Shown here in pieces: positions 48,082 to 56,294 of a stretch of DNA of 64,000 nt. The translations under genes and the position numbers were made by a program. The stretch's first letter is position 1. The number at the start of each line of letters is the position of its first letter. Source of the stretch: CBDAPU01 sp965198875 (GTDB lineage Bacteria; Pseudomonadota; Gammaproteobacteria; Eutrophobiales; Eutrophobiaceae); assembly GCA_965198875.1 (NCBI GenBank), contig CBDAPU010000001.1:620001-684000 (forward strand), read 5' to 3'. A model generated the notes under the pieces. The model was not told the DNA's origin. It did not search any database and saw nothing but the letters and a program-made list of their open reading frames with translations.

Positions 48082-50352
48082 ATGAAGATTGCACATGCAA
48101 AAAAAGACCATGCTGGAAAATGGTGTGAGCATGAATTAAGCCAGCATCTGCAAAAAGTGGGTATTCTGTCTTCCACGTTTTCCAGCCATTTTGACAGCGG
48201 CGATTGGGCAAAAGCGGCAGGCGATTGGCACGACCTCGGTAAATACCGCCCCCGGTTCCAAAATTATATACGCGATAAGTCCGGCTATGAGCGAGAAAAT
48301 GCCCATGTAGAAACCACAGATCGCCCACGGCATTCTACCGCTGGCGCAATCCACGCCGTAGATCAATGGGGAGATTTTTATGGGCATATCATCGCCTACC
48401 TGATCGCCGGCCACCATGCCGGTTTGCCCGACTGGGCAGGCGGCCGGGGCGGGCTGTCCCACCGCCTGGAGGATACTGAAAGTCAGGATGAATATGAGGA
48501 GAGCCTTGAAGCTGCCGACGATTTTCCACTGCTCCATGCCAATAAGCCCGCATTGCCCGACTTTATTGATTCGCCTTATAAGTTCGCGTTATGGATGCGA
48601 ATGATGTTTTCTTCGCTGGTGGATGCCGATTTTCTTGATACCGAGCAATTTATGGATCCATCAAGAACATTACAGCGAGGTGGCCGGGCGTCGTTCAATG
48701 AATTGCAGCAGCGCTTTGATGTCAAGATGGCGGAGTTAAAGACTGGCGCGGCGTCTTCACCCATGGCGATCATACGCAATGAGATACAACAGCAATGTCT
48801 CAAGGCGGCGGACTGGCGCCCCGGTCTCTTCAGCCTGACGGTACCGACGGGCGGCGGCAAAACACTGTCCAGTTTGGCGTTTGCGTTAAAACATGCCCGT
48901 ATCTTCAATAAGCAAAGAATTATCTACGCTATCCCCTTTACCAGCATTATCGAGCAGAACGCCGATGTTTTTCGTGATTTTCTTGGCGGCGATGATGCCG
49001 TACTGGAGCACCACAGCAATCTGGATGTGAGCGAGCAAAAAGAAAACAGCCGCTCCAGGCTGGCCTCAGAAAACTGGGATGCACCAGTTGTCGTCACCAC
49101 TAATGTCCAGTTGTTTGAGTCACTGCATGCAACGCGAACCAGCCGCTGCCGCAAGTTACACAACCTTGCCAACAGCATTATTATTCTGGATGAAGCACAG
49201 CAATTACCACGGGATTTTCATGCGCCCATTACGAAGGTCATGCAGCAGTTGGCGGATCATTACGGCGTGACCTGGGTCTTATGTACGGCCACTCAGCCCG
49301 TATTAACCGAGCAGCGCAGTGCTTTTAACCAGCTTCTCATGCAGGGGCTTAACCATGTCCGCGAGATTATCCAGCAGCCGGAAAGACTGGCGAAAAAACT
49401 GAACGCAAGAGTGCATGTGCAACTACCCGACCTCGGTGAACCGCCGCTATCCTGGACGGATTTGGCGGAAAAGCTGAGCGATGAAGAAGCCGTCTTGTGC
49501 ATTGTCAATACCCGCCCGCAGGCACGGGAGTTATATGGACTCCTGCAAGATAAAGAGAATAGCGTACATCTTTCCGCGCAAATGTGCGCCGAGCATCGCT
49601 CCACATTGATCGAGCAGATGAAACAGCGCCTGCAAGCGAGAGTGGCCGGTGACAAGCGCCCGATACGGGTGATCAGTACGCAACTCATCGAAGCCGGTGT
49701 GGATGTCGATTTTCCGCTTGTCTACCGCGCCACGGCCGGGCTGGATTCCATTGCCCAATCAGCAGGCCGCTGTAATCGGGAAAGTAACCTTGACGAACCG
49801 GGCAAGGTGATTGTTTTCAAGCCGGAAAAATCCAGCTTTGGGTTTTTGAGGCAGGCGGAAGATGCAACGCTTGAATTGTTGGCATGTGGACAACTGGATG
49901 AACCGCTATCACCTACGAGTTTTACCCGCTTTTTTAGACTGCTTAACAGCAAAGGCAAACCAGACAAGCACGGCATTCTGGAATTGCTGCGTGCAAAGTG
50001 CTCTCGCGATGCACCCCTGGAAATTTATTTCAGAGAAGCTGCGGCCAAATTTCGCTTAATTGACGATAACGGCGTGTCGATTATCGTGCCCTATGTCCCT
50101 TTTGAGAAAAAAGCAAGTCCGATTCATGCGTGGTTGGCGCTGTTGGAAGAGGATGCGTCCAGAAAATGGGTTTATCGCAAGTTGCAACGCTATACGGTCA
50201 CTCTGCCAGAATGGCAAGCAAACCAATTAGCTGAGTCGGGTTGTATCGATACGGTAGCGGGGCTGCGGGTATTGCAGGACGGTTTCTATCATCCAGACCT
50301 AGGCATTTATACGCCTGATCTACAATTGTCGGGGCAGGAGTCCGTGCTATGA
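48082..50352 (+). CDS. cas3: Cas3 helicase-nuclease, effector set 2
   Basis: 756 residues from ATG 48082, preceded by AAGGA (the frame is open from 48043). HD motif H50–D51 (GDWHDLGKYRPRFQNYI), Walker A TVPTGGGKTLSS, intact Walker B DEAQ (370–373), CTATQP, and QSAGRCNRES. All catalytic motifs are present. The protein is clearly diverged from Cas3-1, so this is not a recent duplication. The preceding ~190-bp gap after cas7-1 should hold the promoter for operon 2. Confidence 0.94.
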   Translation: MKIAHAKKDHAGKWCEHELSQHLQKVGILSSTFSSHFDSGDWAKAAGDWHDLGKYRPRFQNYIRDKSGYERENAHVETTDRPRHSTAGAIHAVDQWGDFYGHIIAYLIAGHHAGLPDWAGGRGGLSHRLEDTESQDEYEESLEAADDFPLLHANKPALPDFIDSPYKFALWMRMMFSSLVDADFLDTEQFMDPSRTLQRGGRASFNELQQRFDVKMAELKTGAASSPMAIIRNEIQQQCLKAADWRPGLFSLTVPTGGGKTLSSLAFALKHARIFNKQRIIYAIPFTSIIEQNADVFRDFLGGDDAVLEHHSNLDVSEQKENSRSRLASENWDAPVVVTTNVQLFESLHATRTSRCRKLHNLANSIIILDEAQQLPRDFHAPITKVMQQLADHYGVTWVLCTATQPVLTEQRSAFNQLLMQGLNHVREIIQQPERLAKKLNARVHVQLPDLGEPPLSWTDLAEKLSDEEAVLCIVNTRPQARELYGLLQDKENSVHLSAQMCAEHRSTLIEQMKQRLQARVAGDKRPIRVISTQLIEAGVDVDFPLVYRATAGLDSIAQSAGRCNRESNLDEPGKVIVFKPEKSSFGFLRQAEDATLELLACGQLDEPLSPTSFTRFFRLLNSKGKPDKHGILELLRAKCSRDAPLEIYFREAAAKFRLIDDNGVSIIVPYVPFEKKASPIHAWLALLEEDASRKWVYRKLQRYTVTLPEWQANQLAESGCIDTVAGLRVLQDGFYHPDLGIYTPDLQLSGQESVL

Positions 50353-50573
50353 AAAACCATTGTTTCAATCCACATTCTGATGAACGAATTATTGATATTA
50401 ACAATCCATTGAAATCGGATTCTATTGTGTAACCCATATCGCAATGTTCATTTTCGAAAAATCTGTTTTGAAATGGTTCGCCTTTGTATTGAGAAAATGA
50501 TGGCGCTGTTGATATCGATCCTGCGACACTTTACGCCTATGCCCAACATCATCAAGAAAGGAAATAACACAAC
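50349..50573 (+). other. Cas3-2/cas5-2 gap with short ORF and repeat-like 12-mer
   Basis: Unlike operon 1, where cas3 and cas5 overlap, here 221 bp separate them. A 27-codon ORF (50349–50432, MKNHCFNPHSDERIIDINN…) overlaps the cas3 stop. Near the end another frame reads GAVDIDPATLYAYAQHHQERK before a stop, as in a small degraded gene. Positions 50362–50373 (GTTTCAATCCAC) are identical to the reverse complement of the last 12 bases of the CRISPR repeat. No full repeat is present. Confidence 0.5.
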
Positions 50574-51311
50574 ATGCCCAGCGAAGAACAATTTTGCCTG
50601 GAAGTCAGCGGCGACTTCGCCTGTTTTACCCGCCCGGAAATGAAGGTGGAGCGGGTGTCCTATGACGTGATAACGCCATCGGCGGCGCGGGGCATTTTTG
50701 AGGCCATTCTCTGGAAGCCCGCCATCCGCTGGCAGGTCGAGAAAATTGAGGTGCTGAAACCCATCAAATGGGTCAGCATACGGCGCAATGAAATCGATTC
50801 GGTTTTAGCTGAGAGTAATATCAAAAAAGCGATGAAGGGCGGCGCTATGCCCGCCTTGTATATCGACGAAATTAAGCCAGATGGAAAACTGAAACATAGA
50901 CAGCAACGCGCCGGTTTGTTTTTGCGCGACTTGGCCTATCGGCTTTATGCCCGTTTTCAGCTTCAGGATGACAGCGCTCATCAGCATCGTTTTCCACACC
51001 TGCACTGTGACGATGCGCCTTGTGAAAACAGCTATCCCAAGTTTGCCGACATGTTCAAGCGCCGTGCCCGCAAGGGTCAGTGTTTTAACCAGCCCTACCT
51101 GGGCACCCGGGAGTTTTCCGCCAGCTTCCGCTATATCGAGCCAGGCCATACAACGGAGGCACCTATCAAAGAAGACCGCGACCTGAGCTGGATGCTGTAT
51201 GACATGGATTACAACAAGCCCGAAGACCCGCAACCCCTGTTTTTCAATGCCGTAATGGAAAATGGCATCGTCCGGGTTCCCGACAGAGAAAGCGGCGAGG
51301 TACGGGGATGA
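50574..51311 (+). CDS. cas5c: Cas5c, effector set 2
   Basis: 245 residues with the canonical proteobacterial I-C Cas5 pattern: YDVITPSAARGIFEAILWKPAIRW, RRNEIDSVLAES, LFLRDLAYRLYARFQL, then MFKRRARKGQCFNQPYLGTREFSASF. At the position where I-C Cas5 enzymes usually have Lys-His before xxMFxRRAxKGQC, this one has Lys156–Phe157 (YPKFADMF). If the alignment is right, one of the catalytic residues for crRNA processing is missing. The ATG at 50574 has AAGGAAA upstream. It overlaps cas8c-2 by 4 bp. Confidence 0.92.
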   Translation: MPSEEQFCLEVSGDFACFTRPEMKVERVSYDVITPSAARGIFEAILWKPAIRWQVEKIEVLKPIKWVSIRRNEIDSVLAESNIKKAMKGGAMPALYIDEIKPDGKLKHRQQRAGLFLRDLAYRLYARFQLQDDSAHQHRFPHLHCDDAPCENSYPKFADMFKRRARKGQCFNQPYLGTREFSASFRYIEPGHTTEAPIKEDRDLSWMLYDMDYNKPEDPQPLFFNAVMENGIVRVPDRESGEVRG

Positions 51312-53092
51312 TTTTACAATCACTGGTGGAATACTATGAGCGCAACAAAACAAATCTTCCCAAGTTTGGGTTTTCGGATGTAGAAATTCCGTATTTAATT
51401 GTAATTGATCAGAACGGAAAGTTTATTGCCTTGCAAAGCACCAAGGAAAAGCAAGGCAAAAAAGAAAAAGCTCAAACTTATACGGTTCCCAGCCTGCCAA
51501 AAACGAGGAAAGCCAGTGTTGATATTGTGTCTCAAGGAAAAACGGCCGGAGTTTGCTGGGATCATTTTGGCTACCTTACCGGTCAGGCTAAACTGGACAA
51601 GAAATCTAATTCATACCTTCCAAAAGATATTGAATTAGCCGAAGCGCAAATGCAGGGTTTTAAATGCAAAATCGCAATGCTAAAAGAAGCACTGCCGAGT
51701 GTGGTTGAGCTAGAGGCGATACAGAAGTTTTATCTAAACGATGAGAACATGGAACAGTTGCGCGCTTCTGAAGAGTGGCCAAATTTAATAAAAAAAGATG
51801 GGCAATCCGTAGCATTTCGGTTAGCGGGCTCTGACCGATTGGCATGTCAATCTGAAGAAGTTATTAACTATCTGCTTTCAAATATGGAGGAAGAAGAGGA
51901 TGGTTTCTGCTTGGTAAAGGGCATTGAGTCTGAAATAGCCAGAACACATGAAGCAATCAAGTATATTGGCGGAACTAACCCTAAACTTGTTTCGTTTAAT
52001 GAAAAGGCGTTCGAGTCCTATGGAAAAAAACAAAGTTTCAACTCACCAATAAGTGCGCGCGCATCGTTTGAATACAGTACGGCACTAAACCATATGCTCA
52101 AGGACACCTCTCAAAACAAATTTAAAGTAGCGAGCAACGAATTTGTCTGCTGGTCGGAGCGTGGTTCAGCGTTGGAAGAATGGATGCCCGTCTTTATGAG
52201 TACAGATGACACCGAAGCAGGTATCAATGCCGTGGAAGGCTTGTTTGACAGCATCCACAATGGAGCCTATCAAAAGCCCGATGGCAAGGACCGCTTTTAC
52301 TTGCTGGGGCTGGCCCCCAATTCTGCCCGCATCATGGTGCGCTTCTGGCAGGTGGGAACCGTTGCCCAGTTCTCTGAAAATATCGCCAAATGGTTTAAAG
52401 ATATTGAGATTGATGGCGTGGAAAAATTTGGTTATCCACCACTCAAAGAATTGCTCAGCTCAACAGCACTGCAAGGCGAGGACGACAAAGTGCCGCCCAA
52501 CCTGCCTGGCGCGGTAGTAACGGCCATCCTCAACGGCACACCTTTGCCTGATAGCTTAATGCAAGGGGTTATTCGTCGCATAAAAGCCGAGGCCGCCGTA
52601 AAGAAAGACAAAAAGACCAATAAACCGGTAGAGAATGTTTCACCCAACCGCGCCGCCTTGATCAAGGCGTGTTTGAACCGCCAGATTCGTCAATCACAAC
52701 TATCATTAACGGAGCTTGCTATGGCACTTGATTTGAACAACACCGATACCTCCTATGTGCTCGGCCGATGGTTCGCCACCCTGGAAAAAATACAGGAAGA
52801 ATCACACCCGGGCATCAATGCAACCATTAAAGACCGCTATTACGGCGCGATCAGCAGCAATCCGGTCAACGTGTTTGGCATTCTTGATCGGCTCAAGAAT
52901 CATCATTTAGCCAAACTTGAAAAAGGTCAACGCATCAACAAGGAAAGGCTGCTGGGCGAGATTGTCGGCAAGCTGCCTGCCCGGCTGCCCAATCGGCTGT
53001 CGTTATCGGAACAAGGCAGTTTTGCGGTTGGCTACTACCACCAGCGCCAGCACCTCTACCCCCAAGAAAAATCTGACCAGCCAACTTCTTAA
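51308..53092 (+). CDS. cas8c: Cas8c large subunit, effector set 2
   Basis: 594 residues; starts MILQSLVEYYERN as typical Csd1/Cas8c. Landmarks: ICWDH-like CWDHFGYLTGQ, FNSPISARASFEYSTALNHML, FVCWSERG, and the Cas11c-like C-terminus. Codons up to about 280 (to ~52150) are visibly AT-richer than the rest, as in the first Cas8c and with nearly the same breakpoint. Contains an internal Cas11c start at 52721. Confidence 0.93.
   Translation: MILQSLVEYYERNKTNLPKFGFSDVEIPYLIVIDQNGKFIALQSTKEKQGKKEKAQTYTVPSLPKTRKASVDIVSQGKTAGVCWDHFGYLTGQAKLDKKSNSYLPKDIELAEAQMQGFKCKIAMLKEALPSVVELEAIQKFYLNDENMEQLRASEEWPNLIKKDGQSVAFRLAGSDRLACQSEEVINYLLSNMEEEEDGFCLVKGIESEIARTHEAIKYIGGTNPKLVSFNEKAFESYGKKQSFNSPISARASFEYSTALNHMLKDTSQNKFKVASNEFVCWSERGSALEEWMPVFMSTDDTEAGINAVEGLFDSIHNGAYQKPDGKDRFYLLGLAPNSARIMVRFWQVGTVAQFSENIAKWFKDIEIDGVEKFGYPPLKELLSSTALQGEDDKVPPNLPGAVVTAILNGTPLPDSLMQGVIRRIKAEAAVKKDKKTNKPVENVSPNRAALIKACLNRQIRQSQLSLTELAMALDLNNTDTSYVLGRWFATLEKIQEESHPGINATIKDRYYGAISSNPVNVFGILDRLKNHHLAKLEKGQRINKERLLGEIVGKLPARLPNRLSLSEQGSFAVGYYHQRQHLYPQEKSDQPTS
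52721..53092 (+). CDS. cas11c: Cas11c small subunit from an internal start, set 2
   Basis: In-frame ATG at 52721 (codon 472) preceded by CGGAG seven bases upstream. Product 123 residues starting MALDLNNTDTSYVLGRWFATLEKIQ, sharing the cas8c stop. It aligns by position and by the MALDL start with the internal product of set 1. Known phenomenon in type I-C. Confidence 0.75.
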   Translation: MALDLNNTDTSYVLGRWFATLEKIQEESHPGINATIKDRYYGAISSNPVNVFGILDRLKNHHLAKLEKGQRINKERLLGEIVGKLPARLPNRLSLSEQGSFAVGYYHQRQHLYPQEKSDQPTS

Positions 53093-53105
53093 ATCACCTA
53101 CCTGA

Positions 53106-53978
53106 ATGAGGAGAAAAAACATGAGCCTGAATAACCGCTACGATTTTGTGTATCTGTTTGATGTCAAAGACGGCAACCCCAACGGCGACCCGGATGCGGG
53201 CAATATGCCGCGTGTCGACCCGGAAACCGGGCAGGGGTTAGTAACTGATGTCTGCCTGAAACGCAAGGTGCGTAACTTTGTGGAAATGACCCAGGCGGAC
53301 ACGCCGAGACACAATATTTTTATTCGGGAGAAAGCCGTTCTTAATAATCTGATTGCGGAGGCACACGAGCAGGAAGACGTTAAAGACAAGGAAAAAGGCG
53401 CGAGAACTGCCGCTGCGAGAGACTGGATGTGCGAGCAGTATTATGACATTCGAGCCTTTGGCGCGGTCATGAGTACGGGAGTGAATGCCGGGCAGGTGCG
53501 CGGCCCCATCCAAATCACCTTCTCGCGCTCCATTGATCCCATCTTTGCCCAGGAGCATTCCATCACCCGCATGGCCGTTGCAACTGAGGCGGAAGCAGAA
53601 AAACAATCCGGGGACAATCGCACCATGGGACGCAAGGCAACCGTGCCCTATGGCCTGTATCGCTGCCACGGGTTTATTTCAGCACACCTGGCCGCCCAAA
53701 CTGGCTTTGACGATGATGATTTAACATTATTCTGGCAGGCGTTAGGCAATATGTTTGATCACGACCGCTCCGCCGCACGCGGCGAAATGACCGCTCGCGG
53801 TCTCTATGTTTTCAAGCACGACAGCAAGCTGGGCAATGCCCAGGCCCACGCCCTTTTTGACCGCATCACAGTTTCCAGAGTAGCAGACGAAGCGCCCCGA
53901 GCGTTTACCGACTACCGGATTTCCGTCAACGAAGATGATATGCCCGCAGGCGTCCAACTGATCACTGAGTTCGCATAG
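53106..53978 (+). CDS. cas7c: Cas7c backbone subunit, effector set 2
   Basis: 290 residues, Csd2: DFVYLFDVKDGNPNGDPDAGNMPRVDPETGQGLVTDVCLKRKVRNFV, YYDIRAFGAVMSTG, RGPIQITFSRSIDPI, and MGRKATVPYGLYRCHGFISA. Translation probably starts at ATG 53121 (MSLNNRYDF), which has GAGGAG-type sequence upstream and lines up with Cas7-1; the frame begins at 53106. The stop is immediately followed by the MITE. Confidence 0.93.
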   Translation: MRRKNMSLNNRYDFVYLFDVKDGNPNGDPDAGNMPRVDPETGQGLVTDVCLKRKVRNFVEMTQADTPRHNIFIREKAVLNNLIAEAHEQEDVKDKEKGARTAAARDWMCEQYYDIRAFGAVMSTGVNAGQVRGPIQITFSRSIDPIFAQEHSITRMAVATEAEAEKQSGDNRTMGRKATVPYGLYRCHGFISAHLAAQTGFDDDDLTLFWQALGNMFDHDRSAARGEMTARGLYVFKHDSKLGNAQAHALFDRITVSRVADEAPRAFTDYRISVNEDDMPAGVQLITEFA

Positions 53979-53983
53979 CCTAG

Positions 53984-54123
53984 GGAGCCTCTGATTAATG
54001 TCTGCGAGGCAGTTAGTGCAAGGCAAAAATCAGCGAAAAAGCGCAGTTTATAGGCCATAAATGAGCATTTTGAGCTGATTTTTAACGCAGCAATAACAAC
54101 GTAGGTAATTAATCAGAGGTTCC
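53984..54123. mobile_element. 140-bp MITE with CTAG target-site duplication
   Basis: Terminal inverted repeats GGAGCCTCTGATTAAT (left) and GGAACCTCTGATTAAT (right, as reverse complement) differ at one base. They are flanked by direct CTAG copies at 53980–53983 and 54124–54127. A second internal inverted pair (AAAAATCAGC / GCTGATTTTT) lies inside. No coding capacity. CTAG duplications and this end sequence fit a non-autonomous relative of an IS5-group element. It separates cas7-2 from cas4. Confidence 0.88.
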
Positions 54124-54199
54124 CTAGGTTAAGTATTGATCACCCGAAATGCCGCCCGCCTCAGGGAAAAACAACCGCTGGTTTAGCGATAAGGATGAT

Positions 54200-54811
54200 A
54201 TGGACGACTACCTGCCCCTCTCCGCCCTGCAACACTGCGCCTATTGCCCGCGCCAGTTTGCGCTGATCCATGTTGAACGGGCCTGGGCGGAAAACCGCTT
54301 CACCGCCGAGGGACGTATTCTGCACGAGCGGGTGGATTCGGGCGGGCGGGAACAGCGCGGCACCTTGCGTTACGAGCGCAGTGTCCAGTTGGTTTCCGAG
54401 CGCTATCGCATCCAGGGCAAAATGGACTTGCTGGAAATCGAGTGCACCGAGCCGCCGCGTTATTTCCCCGTTGAATACAAACGCGGCAAGCCCAAGCTGG
54501 AAGACTGGGACAAAATACAACTCTGCGCCCAGGCGCTCTGTATTGAGGAGATGAAAAACACGCAGGTGACGGAAGGCGCTATCTGGTACTGGCAGGTGCG
54601 GCGGCGCGAGGCCGTGGCGCTGGACGACAGCCTTCGACAGGCCACGCTCAGCACCATCGAACAAGCCGCCAAGATCCTCGCCAGTGGCCGCACCCCGCCA
54701 CCCATCAACAACAAGAAACTGTGTCGCGCCTGCTCCCTGGTCGACCTCTGCCAGCCACACGCCTTCCGGCAGGACTGGTCGGCGCGCTATATGGCGCAGT
54801 TGGGCGAATGA
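54200..54811 (+). CDS. cas4: Cas4 exonuclease
   Basis: 203 residues from ATG 54200 (MDDYLPLSALQHCAYCPRQ), preceded by AAGG; the frame is open back to 54149 through the MITE edge. The Fe–S cysteines are CAYC at the N-terminus and CRACSLVDLC at the C-terminus. The RecB-like nuclease core is FPVEYKRGKPK with Glu-Lys. Cas4 trims prespacers and selects PAM and orientation during spacer acquisition. It overlaps cas1 by 4 bp. Confidence 0.94.
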   Translation: MDDYLPLSALQHCAYCPRQFALIHVERAWAENRFTAEGRILHERVDSGGREQRGTLRYERSVQLVSERYRIQGKMDLLEIECTEPPRYFPVEYKRGKPKLEDWDKIQLCAQALCIEEMKNTQVTEGAIWYWQVRRREAVALDDSLRQATLSTIEQAAKILASGRTPPPINNKKLCRACSLVDLCQPHAFRQDWSARYMAQLGE

Positions 54812-55824
54812 AAAAACTGCTCAATACCCTCTACATCACCCGCCAGGAAAGCTATCTGCACAAGGAGCGGGAAACCATCGTCATCAAACAGGGCGATGAA
54901 AAACTGGGACAGTTTCCGGCGATCAATATCGCCAATATTCTCTGCTTTGGCCAGGTCTCGGTATCGCCGTTTTTAATGGGCTACTGTGCCGAAAACAACA
55001 TCGGCCTGAGCTTTTATACCGAATATGGCCGTTATCTGGCCCGCGTGGCAGGCAAACCGGTGGGCAATGTGTTGTTGCGAAGAGCGCAGTATCGCTGGGC
55101 GGATAATGAGGCGCAGTGCAATGCCATTGCCCGCCTGATGGTTGCGGCAAAAATCGCCAACAGTCGCCAGGTGCTGCAACGGGAAATACGCAACCACGGA
55201 CAGAACCCGAGCCTGACCGAGGCCATCGACAAACTTTCCGTCAGTTGCCGCTGGGCCAAACAGGCCGGACGTGTCGACGAAGCCCGAGGTATGGAAGGCG
55301 AAGCGGCGGCGGTGTATTTCGGCGTCTTTCACGAACTGGTGCGCAGGCCGGAATTTACCTTTGCCGGTCGGGTTCGTCGCCCGCCGACGGACCCGGTCAA
55401 TGCCCTGCTGTCGTTCACTTACTCACTGATCACGCAAGAATGCATCTCCGCACTGGTCGGTGTCGGGCTCGACCCCTACGTCGGCTTTCTCCACAAAGAC
55501 CGCCCCGGGCGGGCCAGCCTGGCGCTGGATTTACTGGAGGAGTTCAGAGCACCCTGGGCGGATCGTTTTGTACTGACGCTGATCAACCGCAACCAACTGG
55601 CTTTACAGGATTTTGTCACCGAAGCGGGCGGCGCGGTGCGTCTCGCTGATGAGGCCAGAAAGCAATTTCTCGCCGCCTACCAGGAGCGCAAGCAGGTGGA
55701 GATCATGCACCCTTACTTAAAAGAGTCGATTGCCGTCGGCTTGTTGCCGCATTGTCAGGCGATGCTGTTAGCGCGACACATTCGCGGCGATACAGCATAC
55801 TACCCACCCTTTCTGGCCAAATGA
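54808..55824 (+). CDS. cas1: Cas1 integrase
   Basis: 338 residues from ATG 54808 (MKKLLNTLYITRQESYLHKERETIVIKQ), the type I-C Cas1 start. It has the helical C-terminal domain with MEGEAAAVYFGVF (metal Glu), LTYS-type block LLSFTYSLITQECISALVGVGLDPYVGFLHKDRPGRASLALDLLEEFR with the catalytic His and Asp. It inserts new spacers with Cas2. The only Cas1 in the window, so both effector sets must share it. Confidence 0.96.
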   Translation: MKKLLNTLYITRQESYLHKERETIVIKQGDEKLGQFPAINIANILCFGQVSVSPFLMGYCAENNIGLSFYTEYGRYLARVAGKPVGNVLLRRAQYRWADNEAQCNAIARLMVAAKIANSRQVLQREIRNHGQNPSLTEAIDKLSVSCRWAKQAGRVDEARGMEGEAAAVYFGVFHELVRRPEFTFAGRVRRPPTDPVNALLSFTYSLITQECISALVGVGLDPYVGFLHKDRPGRASLALDLLEEFRAPWADRFVLTLINRNQLALQDFVTEAGGAVRLADEARKQFLAAYQERKQVEIMHPYLKESIAVGLLPHCQAMLLARHIRGDTAYYPPFLAK

Positions 55825-56117
55825 TGCTGGTTCTGGTCACCTATGACGTCAGTGTGATTTCTGCAGGCGGGCAGCGGCGCCTTCGGAACATTGCCAAAGT
55901 ATGCCTTGACTATGGCGTGCGCGTGCAGAACTCCGTCTTCGAATGCGAAGTGGAACCGGCGCAGTTCACCGCCTTCAAAGCTGAACTGGAAGCGCTGTAT
56001 AATCCGGCGGAGGACAGCCTGCGCTTTTATTTTTTGGGCAAAAACGGCAGACAACGAGTCGAACACCTGGGCGCCAAAGCCGTCGCTGATCCCCTGCGGG
56101 ACAAACTGATTCTGTAA
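55821..56117 (+). CDS. cas2: Cas2 adaptation protein
   Basis: 98 residues, ATG overlapping the cas1 stop (ATGA). MMLVLVTYDVSVISAGGQRRLRNIAKVCLDYGVRVQNSVFECEVEP is the Cas2 ferredoxin-like fold and type I-C signature. It forms the Cas1–Cas2 integration complex. It ends 177 bp before the first repeat. Confidence 0.95.
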   Translation: MMLVLVTYDVSVISAGGQRRLRNIAKVCLDYGVRVQNSVFECEVEPAQFTAFKAELEALYNPAEDSLRFYFLGKNGRQRVEHLGAKAVADPLRDKLIL

Positions 56118-56294
56118 GCGCTAACCTGTGGTGCTCAAGGGTTAATAGGGTGGTTAGCGGAGCTGTAAGTATCTGTTCTTTAAAAAAATATTTGCATGAC
56201 GGCTGAGTAGCGTCTCTTTCTAGTCGACGTTGGCCATCATGTTAGCGGACAAGTTGGAATTTGCTTAAAGAAATTATTGTGTTATGTTCACGCG
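56118..56294 (+). promoter_or_regulatory. CRISPR leader
   Basis: 177 bp between cas2 and the first repeat, AT-richer than the cas genes, with an A/T run (TTTAAAAAAATATTT near 56180). It should hold the array promoter and the Cas1–Cas2 integration anchor. Orientation follows from the cas side and the repeat 3' end ATTGAAAC. Confidence 0.75.

Noticed and set aside
50362..50373. A second, remnant CRISPR array in the cas3-2/cas5-2 gap
   Set aside because: Only 12 bases match the repeat and no second copy is near. Reported as a possible repeat-like element, not as an array.
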